A DNA stretch of 64,000 bases from Stercorarius parasiticus (taxonomy: Eukaryota; Chordata; Aves; Charadriiformes; Stercorariidae), in the NCBI GenBank assembly GCA_013396915.1, contig VWZL01000114.1, positions 190,691 through 254,690 of the forward strand. Reading direction: 5' to 3'. The notes beneath the pieces were generated by a model, which did no database searches, was not told where the DNA came from, and worked only from the letters and a program-made list of their open reading frames with translations. Within the stretch, counting starts at the first letter, position 1, and each line of letters begins with the position of its first letter. The position numbers and the translations under genes were made by a program. Shown in pieces: positions 11,760-21,399 of this stretch.

Positions 11760-12010
11760 CTGAACAAATAAGTCTATTGCATACTCAGATCGTTAATTAG
11801 AATGCACGTCTTTCCACTAGCTAAAAATTAATTACCATCTTAAAATGTCATTAATCATCCGCGCAGCAGAAACTGGGTTGTAAATTTGGACTGAGCTAAT
11901 AACAGACAGAGGAGAGCCTATGGTTTTTATAACTGGTGGGAGTGAAGTGCAAGTGGGCCGCAATGTGTTTTTAAACGATAATATCAACATTCATTTGAAT
12001 ACTTTGGCAA
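11760..12010. promoter_or_regulatory. Candidate conserved noncoding element, TAAT-rich
   Basis: Contains a dense series of TAAT/ATTA cores ('cgttaattagaatg', 'aaaattaattacc', 'tcattaatcatcc'), then a less AT-rich segment and a 'caacattcatttgaat' segment. The pattern resembles vertebrate developmental enhancers. No alignment was possible, so this is a pattern-based inference. Confidence 0.3.
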
Positions 12011-13287
12011 ACGTTTAAAAAGGGAGGACTGTGTTACTGCTTTGTCAGCAAAGCTGCAATACTCGTTTCTAGAGATCTGGGGAGGCTGGTCAGGTGTTGT
12101 GGTAGGCTATGGCTCTCATCACACCAGATTGCAACAGCAGGAGAACTGTGGTGGCATGTGTAACTGAAGTGTTTGCAAGGATTTGCTGAAAAATATCCGA
12201 AAAACAAAGCTTTGGGGACCATATGTTATACACATACTAAATTTATATCAGTTGTTGTTGGGAGAGGACAAAACAGTAGATTAGGTGATATAAAAGTCTT
12301 ATCATCGGTATTTAGAGACACAGCTATGACGTGAAAATGAAAGCCATTTCCATTTTCAAGTAATATGGTAAAACTATACATCCCAGTAGGTGGCAGCTAA
12401 CAGGAACTGGGTTAACTTTTATTACGATAACAGCACATGAAAATGCGATCTGAAGGAAAAAGTGCCTGATATAATAAGGCAAACAGACTCACATATCTCC
12501 CCTTTCCAAATGAAATATTATATACATAAGATCACCATTTATACTTGACATACCTAAAGAATTTAGTGGTCTTTTATTACCCAGAGAAGATTTAAAGGCC
12601 TCAGATTGTCTAATCTCCTTTCCCCGCCTATAGCTGGAATACTATTTTTCATATCAGCTTCACTTGAACATTGTCCTTGTGTTTTGAAGATGTGTTATCA
12701 TCATGTCTATGATAGATGACCAAAATGTAAAACAAATCAAAACGTATAACCAAGGAATTGCAGTTTTCCCAGCTGCTGATCACTGAAGAGTGGAGGGCAG
12801 ATTCATAAAGACTTTAATCTGAAAAGAACTGTGTAACAGTGGTGACAAGCCCCCAAAACACAAGACCAGCTTCTCCAGTATAACATTTTATTAGGGATTT
12901 CCAACCTTTGAACTATACGTCTCACAGAGAAGAAAATATGAAAGGTGTTAAGAACATTTACCTGCTCTCATATTGAAGTCATTCTGGAGGGTGGACAAAA
13001 GTATCTTCTTAAAGGTTAGGTTTCCTTTTCCCTCCCTCCCCCGAAGAAGAAATGAGGTTAAAGTCCGATTAATAGAAAAGGAGTTTAGGGTGGTGAAGTC
13101 TGAGGCTTTAGTTAATTGCATGGTCTGTAAATGGTCTTCAGTCACCGAATAATTAGTGAGTTTAACACATCTGACGTCTTGCAAGATTTACTTTTTGATA
13201 AGGAACTGGTATTCTCGAGAAAATAATTCTGGATTAACTATGATTTTCCTTCAAGGTGGAAGTTAGGGTTTGAAAGAAGGGGGGAGG

Positions 13288-13317
13288 GCTATCACACATT
13301 AGGCGATGTGTGATAGC
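13288..13317. repeat. Perfect 12-bp inverted repeat (hairpin), 6-base loop
   Basis: Left arm GCTATCACACAT (13288-13299), loop TAGGCG (13300-13305), right arm ATGTGTGATAGC (13306-13317). The arms are perfectly complementary over 12 bases and pairing stops on both sides. It lies about 220 bp left of the RE1 site. There is no following T run and no evidence that it is transcribed. Confidence 0.95.
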
Positions 13318-13489
13318 AGATAAGGAGAGCGGTACTCCTTCTGAACCCATAAAATACCATAAAATATCCGTCTAGCTAACATAATCGAGGGTATAATACG
13401 TGTCCTTAAAGGAGCCGATAACAGCTTTTAATTTCCTTTCTGTGCGGTGAAATGACTAGAGGGTAAAAAAAACCAAAAAGCCGTTTTTG

Positions 13490-13660
13490 ACACCCGGAGG
13501 GCTGCTGGCGCGGGCGCGGCGGCGGCGGGCCGGGTGCGCTGTCCGTGGTGCTGAAGGAGCCGCACCTCCCCGCGCCAGGCCGGGCCGGGCGCTGTCCGCG
13601 GTGGCCAGGCCGCAGCCGGCGGTGCGGTGGCCAGAGGTTATCACGGGGGGGAACGAAACA
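13490..13660. promoter_or_regulatory. Short CpG-rich patch carrying the RE1 site
   Basis: About 170 bases of very CpG-dense sequence ('gcgcggcggcggcgggccgg') isolated within AT-richer DNA, 2.7-2.8 kb upstream of the GRIK2 start codon. It could be a secondary promoter or a protected regulatory island. Open frames here lack coding features. Confidence 0.6.
13535..13555 (-). promoter_or_regulatory. RE1/NRSE: REST (NRSF) binding site
   Basis: On the minus strand this 21-base site reads TTCAGCACC, then AC, then GGACAGCGC, then A. The canonical RE1 is TTCAGCACC-NN-GGACAGCGCC, so only the last base differs. REST is the zinc-finger repressor that silences neuronal genes in non-neural cells by recruiting CoREST and Sin3 complexes. 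The site lies inside a CpG-rich patch about 2.8 kb upstream of the first GRIK2 coding exon. A neuronal glutamate receptor gene is a fitting target. Motif match is seen; binding is inferred. Confidence 0.9.
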
Positions 13661-15780
13661 CCGTCCTGAGCCTTTACCATTCGACCAGGGGCTGAGGTGG
13701 GGACAAATAGCAAAAGGGATTAATGGCAAGTTGGTTTATGATTCCGGTTATTGTATAAACTCCTCGGCGAGTTAGGAGTTTAGATTACAGGTAGCTGTAT
13801 TTTTTATTTTTTTTTTCAAGAGACCTTAGAAAACCAGGCTGGTAACAAGAGTCACTTTGCCCAAAGTTTATGTCTTGTCTAATGTGGTAAAGCTGACGAC
13901 GAATATTATATTTTCAAAACTGCTTACCAAAACTAAATTTTTAAAAAGTCAGTTTAGACAGGCAGATATATCTGAGCATTCACAATTAAAGAAGTATCTA
14001 AAGATGCCTAATGTCCTTTATTTCAGCAACATCAGGGCAAAGAGGAAGGAGGAAAAGACTGTTCACAGTGTTCACGCGGGTCGCCGGTTTTATTTTTCCT
14101 TGGACTAAGACAAAATATGAACGAGTAGAACAGAATAAACAAAATAGCAAATACAAGAAAGAGCATCTCTGTGCATTTTTCCTGGGAGATATTCTAAGTG
14201 TGAACTGAAGGAGTCGCTAGATATCCTTGCTTTTAACACTAGGTGTTCTTTTTAAAGTGCTCCAATGGTCAAATCGTCTGATTGAATTCCCTGCTAGACT
14301 GCAGAACTAGCCATTCATGATACTTATTTTTGACACTGCAGTTATGCCTCCATCTTAAAGAAAAAAAGATCAATGATGTTTAATAATCCCCTCTCAGAAT
14401 GTACATTTCTTTTCATCCGCTTTTTACAGTGTTTTAAGTAAATGCGTGCAGAGGAAATCAGTAAGCCATAATGATAAAAAGTTACTTTGAATTGCTAACA
14501 CTTTTAGGGATACAAAGCACCAACATTACAGGTTATAATTTAAATGCTGATGTTACTTATTTACATGTCCACAATATGCAGACATTATTTAAGAAAAAAC
14601 TGTAACTCACCTCTGCCATGGTCTACTTCTGATAGATTCCACAGCATTCTCATTAGCTTGGCATCATCGGAATTTATTTCTGTAAAGTCAGGTTTATTCT
14701 GTGTTCATCTGTATGTATCTGTGGGGGAAGTCTCTCAGTGATATTTTCTTTAGTAATAAAAGGCAGGGAGGGAGATAAAGGAGAAAAAAGATGTCTGTAG
14801 GCAGAATGTAGAATGAAATGAATTCGTTTTCCTGGTGGGGACTAGGAATTATCTTTTAATATTTGTAATAAAGCTTAAGTAGGTTCAGTAAAAGCTTCAC
14901 TCAGACTGCAAAGTCTGACAGTCCTGGTTCAACGTATTTTAGTGGATACAGGCACACAACTAATTCTATTTCCAAGGAAAATCTGAAGTAGCCCACAAAG
15001 TGAGTTTATCTTCTTTGGAACACCTGGCCAAAGACAAAAGTTTGTGGCTGTATTTGCAGATACAAACTCAGTATCCCATTATCAAACTGGGAAGTGCTAT
15101 TGTTCTCACTGAGGACTGCAAAATGACAAACTACATAGATCTCTCAGTACAATAAGGAACAGCAATATTTCCCTAATATCAGCGTGAAAGGAAAGCAGAG
15201 TGCAAAATAAGAAAGTCGTAGAATAAAGTGCAAAACATAAACTAGTAAATCCCCAAGTTACTGTCTTTTAAGCAACACGGCAATTTCAAGGAAGTTGAGC
15301 GAAACAGGTCTGTGCATTCAACAAGGCTGCTCCTGCGCTGCCGATTCCTGTTTACCTTGCAAAAGCAAGCTGGTAGTCTGTAACCACTGGGTCCGGAGCA
15401 AGTTCCTAAGGACAGTCAGTATAGAAGCCATCGCATTTACCGTGTTTCATGCATTAACGTGAGTAACTATGCACGTAAATATCATGATTTTTATCTATTT
15501 ATTAGGCTAAGCGTTACTCTGATAACCTGCATGACTTTATTGTCAGCCTCCTCTTTCACAACTCTAAAGCTAAGTGATTTCGACCCAGGCAGTCTGCTAT
15601 TAAAATGCATGGATTGATTTTTACACAAGCGATTCCCTTCTCCCCTGTAGCCCCCTCCCTCCCGCTACGGACCCTTATAGCTATTGTTCAGAACAACCGA
15701 AATACTAATAATAATTAGAAGCATGTAAATAAACCCGAGCTGGTTTGTTGGTTTTTTTTTCCCTCCGACAACGCTAGGCG
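13661..15780. other. GRIK2 upstream flank, no gene seen
   Basis: AT-rich upstream DNA with no supportable ORF or named repeat. A small 7-bp inverted repeat (TCAGACT / AGTCTGA) lies near 14901-14918. The last part (about 15430-15770) has TAAT-rich and CRE-like motifs and may be proximal regulatory sequence. Confidence 0.5.
15430..15770. promoter_or_regulatory. Candidate proximal regulatory block of GRIK2
   Basis: Block rich in recognisable transcription-factor-type cores: 'catgcattaacgtgag', 'tctatttattagg', 'aaaatgcatggattgat' and 'actaataataattag'. It lies a few hundred bases upstream of the putative leader. No TATA box is obvious at a convincing distance from any start. Inferred from composition and position. 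Confidence 0.3.
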
Positions 15781-15809
15781 ATCAGATCGGTTGCATAATA
15801 GAAATTGGG

Positions 15810-15832
15810 AAGGCTGCCTGGCAGGCAGCCTT
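15810..15832. repeat. 23-bp perfect palindrome (11-bp arms)
   Basis: Left arm AAGGCTGCCTG (15810-15820), one central G (15821), right arm CAGGCAGCCTT (15822-15832). It lies about 500 bp upstream of the GRIK2 start codon. It resembles a dimeric transcription-factor site rather than an RNA hairpin, because there is no room for a loop. The core TGCCTGGCAGGCA is AP-2-like or NF1-like in character. Confidence 0.95.
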
Positions 15833-15965
15833 AAGAAGAGAAGAGCTATCTCAATTTCTCTCACTTAATCTTGGCTTCGCGTCAGAAGCTGTGCAGCAGT
15901 GCAGTAGAATGGGAGCACGGCAAAAGCTTCGCCAGTAAAACGGCTGGTGCTCATTGACTCTCGCT

Positions 15966-16010
15966 ATGTGGCGATACCTCAGCGATTTCTCGAGCTGGAT
16001 TACCTATTGA
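15966..16010 (+). other. Possible uORF upstream of the GRIK2 leader
   Basis: ATG at 15966 opens a 14-codon frame ending in TGA at 16008-16010. It matters only if transcription starts left of this point. If the leader exon begins at the acceptor-like site at 16034, this ORF is intronic and irrelevant. Confidence 0.3.
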
Positions 16011-16035
16011 TTTTCCTCCTTTCTTGCCTCCCAGG
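16007..16035 (+). promoter_or_regulatory. Candidate 3' splice site for the GRIK2 leader exon
   Basis: A strong polypyrimidine tract ('ttttcctcctttcttgcctc') runs directly into CCAG at 16031-16034, followed by G. This is a textbook acceptor. It would make the coding exon a second exon (16035-16439), joined to a noncoding first exon further upstream, for example in the CpG island. The alternative is that this is simply a pyrimidine-rich part of a single first exon. Confidence 0.45.
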
Positions 16036-16093
16036 TTTACTCGGCTGGACATTGTGTGTGTTTGGATTTCTCAAGGATTCTCCCCCGACTAAC

Positions 16094-16144
16094 ATGGATG
16101 TCCCACCATTCCTTGCAGTTGAAGGTTGCTCCTTGGCGCAGTGA
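16094..16144 (+). CDS. Upstream ORF 1 in the GRIK2 leader (16 codons)
   Basis: ATG at 16094 with C at -1 and G at +4; the frame encodes a 16-residue peptide starting MDVPPFLAVEG and ends in TGA at 16142-16144. It is in the same frame as GRIK2, but separated from it by this stop and those at 16205 and 16295. A second ATG at 16098 opens a different overlapping frame of 16 codons ending at 16148. Such uORFs commonly reduce translation of the main frame. Translation is inferred. Confidence 0.45.
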   Translation: MDVPPFLAVEGCSLAQ

Positions 16145-16207
16145 ATGAAGAACATGCAGGGATTGCTAATGGGTTTGGGAAACGTAGACTCTCTCCTCTC
16201 TCTGTGA
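16145..16207 (+). CDS. Upstream ORF 2 in the GRIK2 leader (20 codons)
   Basis: ATG at 16145 directly follows the TGA of uORF 1 with no base between them, giving a stop-start junction TGAATG. It encodes 20 residues starting MKNMQGLLMG and ends in TGA at 16205-16207. Two further in-frame ATGs lie inside (16154 and 16169). The arrangement would favour repeated initiation near the stop. Translation is inferred from sequence only. Confidence 0.4.
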   Translation: MKNMQGLLMGLGNVDSLLSL

Positions 16208-16209
16208 CC

Positions 16210-16218
16210 ATGCCGTGA
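16210..16218 (+). CDS. Minimal upstream ORF 3 (ATG CCG TGA)
   Basis: A two-codon uORF starting two bases after the end of uORF 2. No further ATG occurs between it and the GRIK2 start at 16325. Minimal uORFs can stall or capture ribosomes; whether this one does is unknown. Confidence 0.3.
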   Translation: MP

Positions 16219-16324
16219 TCGTGTCTGAGGGTCATCAGTTTACGTATCCTCATTCTCACCCTACCGGGAAACCTGACGGCTTAGAAGGGGGAAGTAAGGC
16301 AGCGCGTGTGTGCATAGAAACATC

Positions 16325-16439
16325 ATGAAGATTATTTCCCCTATTCTAATTAATCCAGTCTTCAGATGCACCATTAGACTCCTTCTTTGCTTACTGTGGA
16401 TTGGATATTCTCGAGGAACCACACATGTATTAAGATTTG
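16325..16439 (+). CDS. GRIK2: GRIK2 (GluK2 kainate receptor) first coding exon
   Basis: First coding exon of the ionotropic glutamate receptor kainate 2 subunit, a ligand-gated cation channel of neuronal membranes. It encodes 38 whole codons: MKII..., a hydrophobic core [11 protein letters not shown], then TTHVLRF plus the first base of a split Gly codon. This matches the GluK2 N-terminus: a signal peptide of about 31 residues, with cleavage expected before TTHVLRFG, the first strand of the amino-terminal domain. Compared with human GluK2 as I recall it, there are about six substitutions, all in the signal peptide. The ATG at 16325 has A at -3, and an in-frame TAA at 16295 blocks an earlier start. 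The exon ends at 16439 before GTAAGA, a strong donor, in phase 1. Exon 2 and all ligand-binding, pore and edited sites are outside the window. Confidence 0.95.
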
Positions 16440-17050
16440 GTAAGATTTCCCGACACTTTTTTCATTGTGCGTTTAAGCCTGAATGCGATATACGTAGGAT
16501 TGACTCAGAAGCGGGTGCTGGGGGCGAGCTGGGACGTACTACCGGAGTCAGGCACCGAAGTCCCTCTTTATTTTGCATCCGGAGGGATGAATTGCTGTGT
16601 GTTTTTTCTGTCGCTGCAGCTCATTGTAGCCGTAGTAACGGCACGATGATGATGATAATTATAATAACAATGGAGGGAAAAATGACTGGCAAACGCGTTT
16701 GCCTAAGGCTCTGCGCAGCTTGCCTGGCTTCCTCATAATGTAGCTTTTTTGTCTCCATAGTAGTGGAAAGCATGGCTAATACGGTGCTCGATCAGTTAAA
16801 AATCTGTCAACTAGTTGTTAAGTTTCGGCCGCCTGTCTCTGGTCCACGAGCCGATCCCGTGCCGACGCTACGCTGTGATGCGAGACCTTTGGGCTGGTTT
16901 CCCTTGAAGCGTCTGCCTAGTTGCTTGCCCCTTCAGTGGCTTTTAGGGTTAGAGAAGAGACGATTTATGTCTTCAGCGGTGGTCGTGAAAGAGCCCTTGC
17001 CATACGTTTCAATACCACAGCTTCTCTATGCGAGGAAAGTTGTATGAGGT

Positions 17051-17100
17051 CCCCGTCCCCTCCCCATCCCCAGAAAAAAAAGAAAAAAAAAAAAAAAGAG
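17051..17100. repeat. C-rich then poly-A low-complexity tract
   Basis: A run of CCCC-type clusters (17051-17072) is followed by a nearly pure A tract (17074-17098). Simple low-complexity sequence; no target-site signature of a retrocopy was seen. Confidence 0.85.
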
Positions 17101-17289
17101 AGACAAGTCAGAGATGAGATTGAAATTTCAAGGAGAAAAGGTTTTACAGTTTAAAGACTATCCCAGCTGGACCATGAAACAAACCTTAATAGCTCTGCCT
17201 GTGCATAAGCTCATGTGTACGTGTGTATAAGAAAGCAAGCGAGGGAGGAATTGCAGCCACTGCATCCCTTATAGAAGTTTCGCAGTAAG

Positions 17290-17580
17290 GAAGAGCAGGA
17301 CGGAGACGAAAGTTAACCCCACGCCCGAGGGGGGCTGTGCGGCCCGGGGAAGCCCTCCGGGGCGAGCCACGGCGGGAGCCCCGCACCCTCCGGGCTGCCC
17401 GGGCACGGCGGGTGGAGCGCAGCGCCCCGCGGGAGCCGCCGCCGGGAGCGGCGGAGGCGGGGGACAGGACGAAAGTTGCTTCCCTAGACAAGCGGCATCC
17501 TCTGTGCCTATCGACAGCGCGGTTGGTGGGAGGGTGCGAGGGTCTCCCGCATTCGCGCTGGTCGCGATAAGCTGTAGCAG
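17290..17580. promoter_or_regulatory. CpG-rich patch in early intron 1
   Basis: A CpG-dense segment starting about 850 bp after the coding exon ('gggcgagccacggcgggagc', 'gagcggcggaggcgg'). It may be the 3' part of the GRIK2 promoter CpG domain or an alternative or antisense promoter. Open frames on both strands show only Arg/Pro/Ala-rich composition expected from GC content. Confidence 0.5.
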
Positions 17581-20200
17581 CCGCTACATCCATTTCTGTG
17601 GGGCACTGAAAGCTCTTGTCTTCGCCTGGGAGTAGTGGCTTGGTTTGTATCTAATTTTGTTTAAATCCCCCCACCCCCCGCACACGCTTTGATGTGGAGG
17701 GGAAGGTGGGTAATGTTTAAAAAGTCACCAGGCTGTTACCGATCTCGTGTGATGAATTCCTAGTAGTACTTATTTTCTGCTTCCATCTGGTCTAAAGGTG
17801 GTGCTTAAGGCATGTTGCTCTTAGCAACCGTCTTCAGGAATGCTTGTTTCTTTGGACATGGCTAAACGGGTCCGTATATCATTGCGGGGCTTATTTTGCA
17901 TTCAGTCTGATCCATAATCATGGCCGTGAAATCAATGCTAGTGCTGCCTGTAATCTGGCACTGTCAGGCTGTCTGTCATTCCACGAACCGGGGTTCACGA
18001 CCGAGGGTCGGTTTCTAGGAGTCTGAATTACTTTCAAAGGTAGCTATGTAAACAAACATATTCCCGGCCACGCCACTAGCAAAAGGTGGGCTTTCCTCCT
18101 TTAGATTACCATTCTCTCTGAATTGTTAGTCCAGTGTCCCTATGGAGATAGCTCTTGAGAGCAGCGTTTTGATTATGCTTGGAATAATAAATAATCCCGA
18201 GAGTGAAGGGTGGTGCAGCGGGACTCCGGCGCCCAGTGACACGGTCTTGCATGCGTGTATTTTTCTAGGCTAACTCCCCTTCCCAACTGCCTCTTGGTCC
18301 CACAGCCGGTGAACGGGTTGTGCTCACTCCGTTGTCTGTAGCAGCGAAGTATGAGTCCGCTTCTGAATCACCGCGTGCTTTTTCTTGTCTTTGAAAAGAA
18401 TTGTCGTCAACCCACCTCTGAGGTTTAGAAGTAGGTAGGGAGCGGTTGGTTACTTTATTTTAGTATGGAAAATGTTAGACGTAAGAGAGAGCGAGGAAGA
18501 CTTTTGCCCTGCTCGGCCGGGCCTGTTGCACATCTCTGTTTTAAGGAGTCTGGATTTAGCCTAGTCCGGGTGAGGAGTGACTCTGCTTCTGACAGCGAAA
18601 GAACATCCCGCTCCTTCTCCAGAGGCTGACATCTCTGCCTCTGTGTACAGCGTGGCGGGGAAGAGGGAAGGAGCAGGGAGCAAGCTGTGGAAAAGCTTTG
18701 GTTGTCTCTGAGAGGGGAATTCCCCGCCGCTCCCTCCGGATTCCTGTACTATCTGTCCCTTCGGGATGTCCTTGCGACCAGGAGGACGGGATGCTGGTGC
18801 CTTCCCGTGGGGTCCTTCCCGAGGAGAAGCGAGAGCTGAGGAGACTCCCTCCAGAAGGCAGCCTGCCAGCCCCCGCTCTTCTTCCTCAGCCAGCAGCGCT
18901 ATGGCAACAGGGGAGAGCTTGAAGCCTGCCAGAGCTCCAGCCCCCTCATTCCTCCTGTGCAAATTAACTGCCATGGATTCGCATTGTCCTTCCCACGGCT
19001 TCTCTCATTGTTGGGACTAGCCAGCACGTCCTTTCTCTCTCTCTCAAGCTACCTTTTAGCAACCACACAGGGAAGTCGAGCCGCCTGGGTTATCTGTCAA
19101 ATGCGGAGGGTTAATTTTGCCAGCGCCTTATGCAGCAAACACGGGGAGAGGCTGGTGCGATGGCATAATTCCCTCCCCAGCAGCACTCGCTCAGGCATCT
19201 GGACGCACGCTGCTGAAGTAGGGCAACGTGGCATTTGGGCATCACACCAGGCGCCCTTCCTAAATGACACCTTGCTTTGGGGCATGTGGCAAAGCCCCCT
19301 CTCTTGCCCTTTCGGAATAGCTTCCCATAAGCAAGCCCAGGAAACGCTAAGGGTGAGGCTTGTGCCCACGGTACTCGAGGGTTTCAGAGGGGAACAGTCC
19401 TAAACCATTGCTGCGTATGAAAGGACAGATCCCAGCTTGACGAGGGAGAAAAACAGCAGCCTAGTATTTGTCTCTCCGCCGTGCTAAGTGTGATGGAAAC
19501 CTTTTCCTTATCACTTGGCAGCGTACGAAAGCCAAAATACGTGACTGCCGACAGATCCACTCCGTTATCGGGGATCACGTTTCGTAGCTTCCCGATGCAC
19601 TGCTCCTGTGTAAGAGCAGAGCCGGGGCAGCGGCTCCGCAGAAACACCAGGCAGCTCAACAGATCCGCAGCCGAGCCGCCTCCGGCCCAGGGCCAGCCGC
19701 CGCCTCACCACCTTTTCTTAAAGCCCCTCGCTTCTGCTTTTACCTCCCTGGGCGCATCCCAGCACTTTGCCCTGCGAGGCTGAATTAACAAGCCATTAAG
19801 AGCTGTTAACCATCAGTAACTGCTCACCTGTGTTTCCAAAAACCCGCGCCTTCCCTTGCCCAAGGCAGTAAGAGGCCGGGCTGTTAAAAACTCTTATTTT
19901 CTTATCTACACGGGGCGTGAACGTCAGCTCTTTGAAATCTGCAGCACTCTAAAATACCTTCCTTTATTTAAATTTCCTGTTTCGGGCCTTGTCTCTGCTG
20001 CCGCGAGAAATTTGTCTTTCCTACAGCAAAGGTGTGAAGAGGGACCGGTGATTGGAAGGTGAAAGTGGTTTGGCAGTTGCCTTTTCTCATTCTCTGTCAG
20101 GTAACTCATTATTCGTGGAAGTGTGGTGAAAGACTAAAGACCTCCACCGCAGGCAGGGCCACTGGGGTGATGAGTGTTTCCCTACTTTCTGAGATATCTT
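17581..20200. other. GC-moderate early intron 1, possible regulatory domain
   Basis: Less AT-rich than the rest of the intron, with GC-richer segments near 18700-18920 and 19620-19760. There is a CT run near 19037. No coding exon with convincing splice sites and composition was found. The region may extend the regulatory domain of GRIK2. Confidence 0.4.
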
Positions 20201-20464
20201 TTTTTCTTCGGCACATTCAAAAAGAAGGGTAAAGAAAAGTAGAGGCCCATGTCTGTAGTCTCGACTTCCTGTTGCTTTAGAGTTGCCTGACTTCAAGCAG
20301 AGGAAGGCAGCTGAATGTTGTGGGTTACAATGAACTATAAGGGAAGGGGGTTGTCTTTTTCCAGTTTAAAAGAAAAAGAAAGCCAAAAGAGAGATGGGAA
20401 TGCATTTCAAAGAATGAAGGGGGAGTTTTGAACTCTTACCAGAAACATTTCCTGCTACTGACTT

Positions 20465-20474
20465 CCCCCCCCCC
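20465..20474. repeat. Poly-C run
   Basis: Ten consecutive C on the + strand. Nearby at 20523-20552 is a degenerate (TAA)n microsatellite. Confidence 0.9.
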
Positions 20475-21399
20475 AAAACCCTCCACACCAAACTCTTACA
20501 AAGCCTAGCCATTTGCCGTCCATATAATAATAATAGTAATAGCAATAGCAAAACAAAGCTGTATTTGATCGTGTAATCTTTGGGATTTAAGAAAAAGCAA
20601 CCTAATTGCTCAACTCCATACAGTGGAGTCTTCCTCCGTGAAGATTTAGCCCGGGTTTCATCTGACATACTTCTTACCTGAGCTCCTTTAGCTCAAACAG
20701 AATGGGTTTATCTCCATATACTCGTTTTTACGAGATGGAGCATGGCAAAACCAGTGAAGAGGCTGGCTCATTGCGTCCACTGCTTGTGCAGTTGCCACTG
20801 GGTGTAGAACCAGGTGTTTCTGGGATTCAGGTGACTCTTTTAACGTAGTAGCATTTAAAACCAGCAAAGTCATGGAACAGCAGTGAGAGCTAACTGTGCA
20901 AATGGGTACGAGACAAAGTGAAGTGAAAAATACCTGCTGGTTAATCATGTAGAGTTTTCCTAGGCTGGACCTGCATTGGCTCTCCTGGATGTACACTTTC
21001 TTTCCTTCGGATTTCGCACTGACACCCTTTTAAGCAGAAGGAGGTGACCTTTCTACCTGTGTTTAAGAGATAAAGGAGAAAATGTACGTATCTGGTTTTA
21101 GCGGGGAAGGCGCTCTGCCTTCAGATCAAGAGTGCGATGAAAATCTGCAATATAAACAATTGTGTCAGCCATCAGAGGTCCGTGGATTGGTAATTCCAGT
21201 ATTTATAGCCAATGAAAATTTTACTGCCAAGGACAAGAAGCTTTCAATATGTGTTAACACCCTTACGGAGAGGAGTGCAAAATCAGTCTTATAAACAGAA
21301 ATCTTTGAAAGAAGAGTAAGGTTAAGAGCCTCGGGAAGGCAGCAAGTAGGTGAGAAGCATCGTTATTGACTGGTCTAGATTAAACAGCATAGAGGAAGA

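Larger units (their letters stand above)
11371..13490. other. Upstream noncoding sequence between CpG patches
   Basis: Moderately AT-rich sequence without a supportable ORF. It includes a homeodomain-site-rich block (11760-12010, listed separately), a CRE-like TGACGTCT at 13172-13179, a TGACGTGA near 12328, and the perfect hairpin at 13288-13317. No repeat family is recognised. Confidence 0.5.

Noticed and set aside
16310..16738. Reading the GRIK2 exon as a longer 142-codon ORF
   Set aside because: The upstream extension starts with GTG, and the part beyond 16439 runs past a strong splice donor with no resemblance to GluK2. The known protein continues with sequence from another exon.
17337..17593. 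Open frames of 77 and 135 codons in the intronic CpG patch
   Set aside because: Low-complexity Arg/Ala/Pro composition on both strands and no recognisable motif or splice structure.
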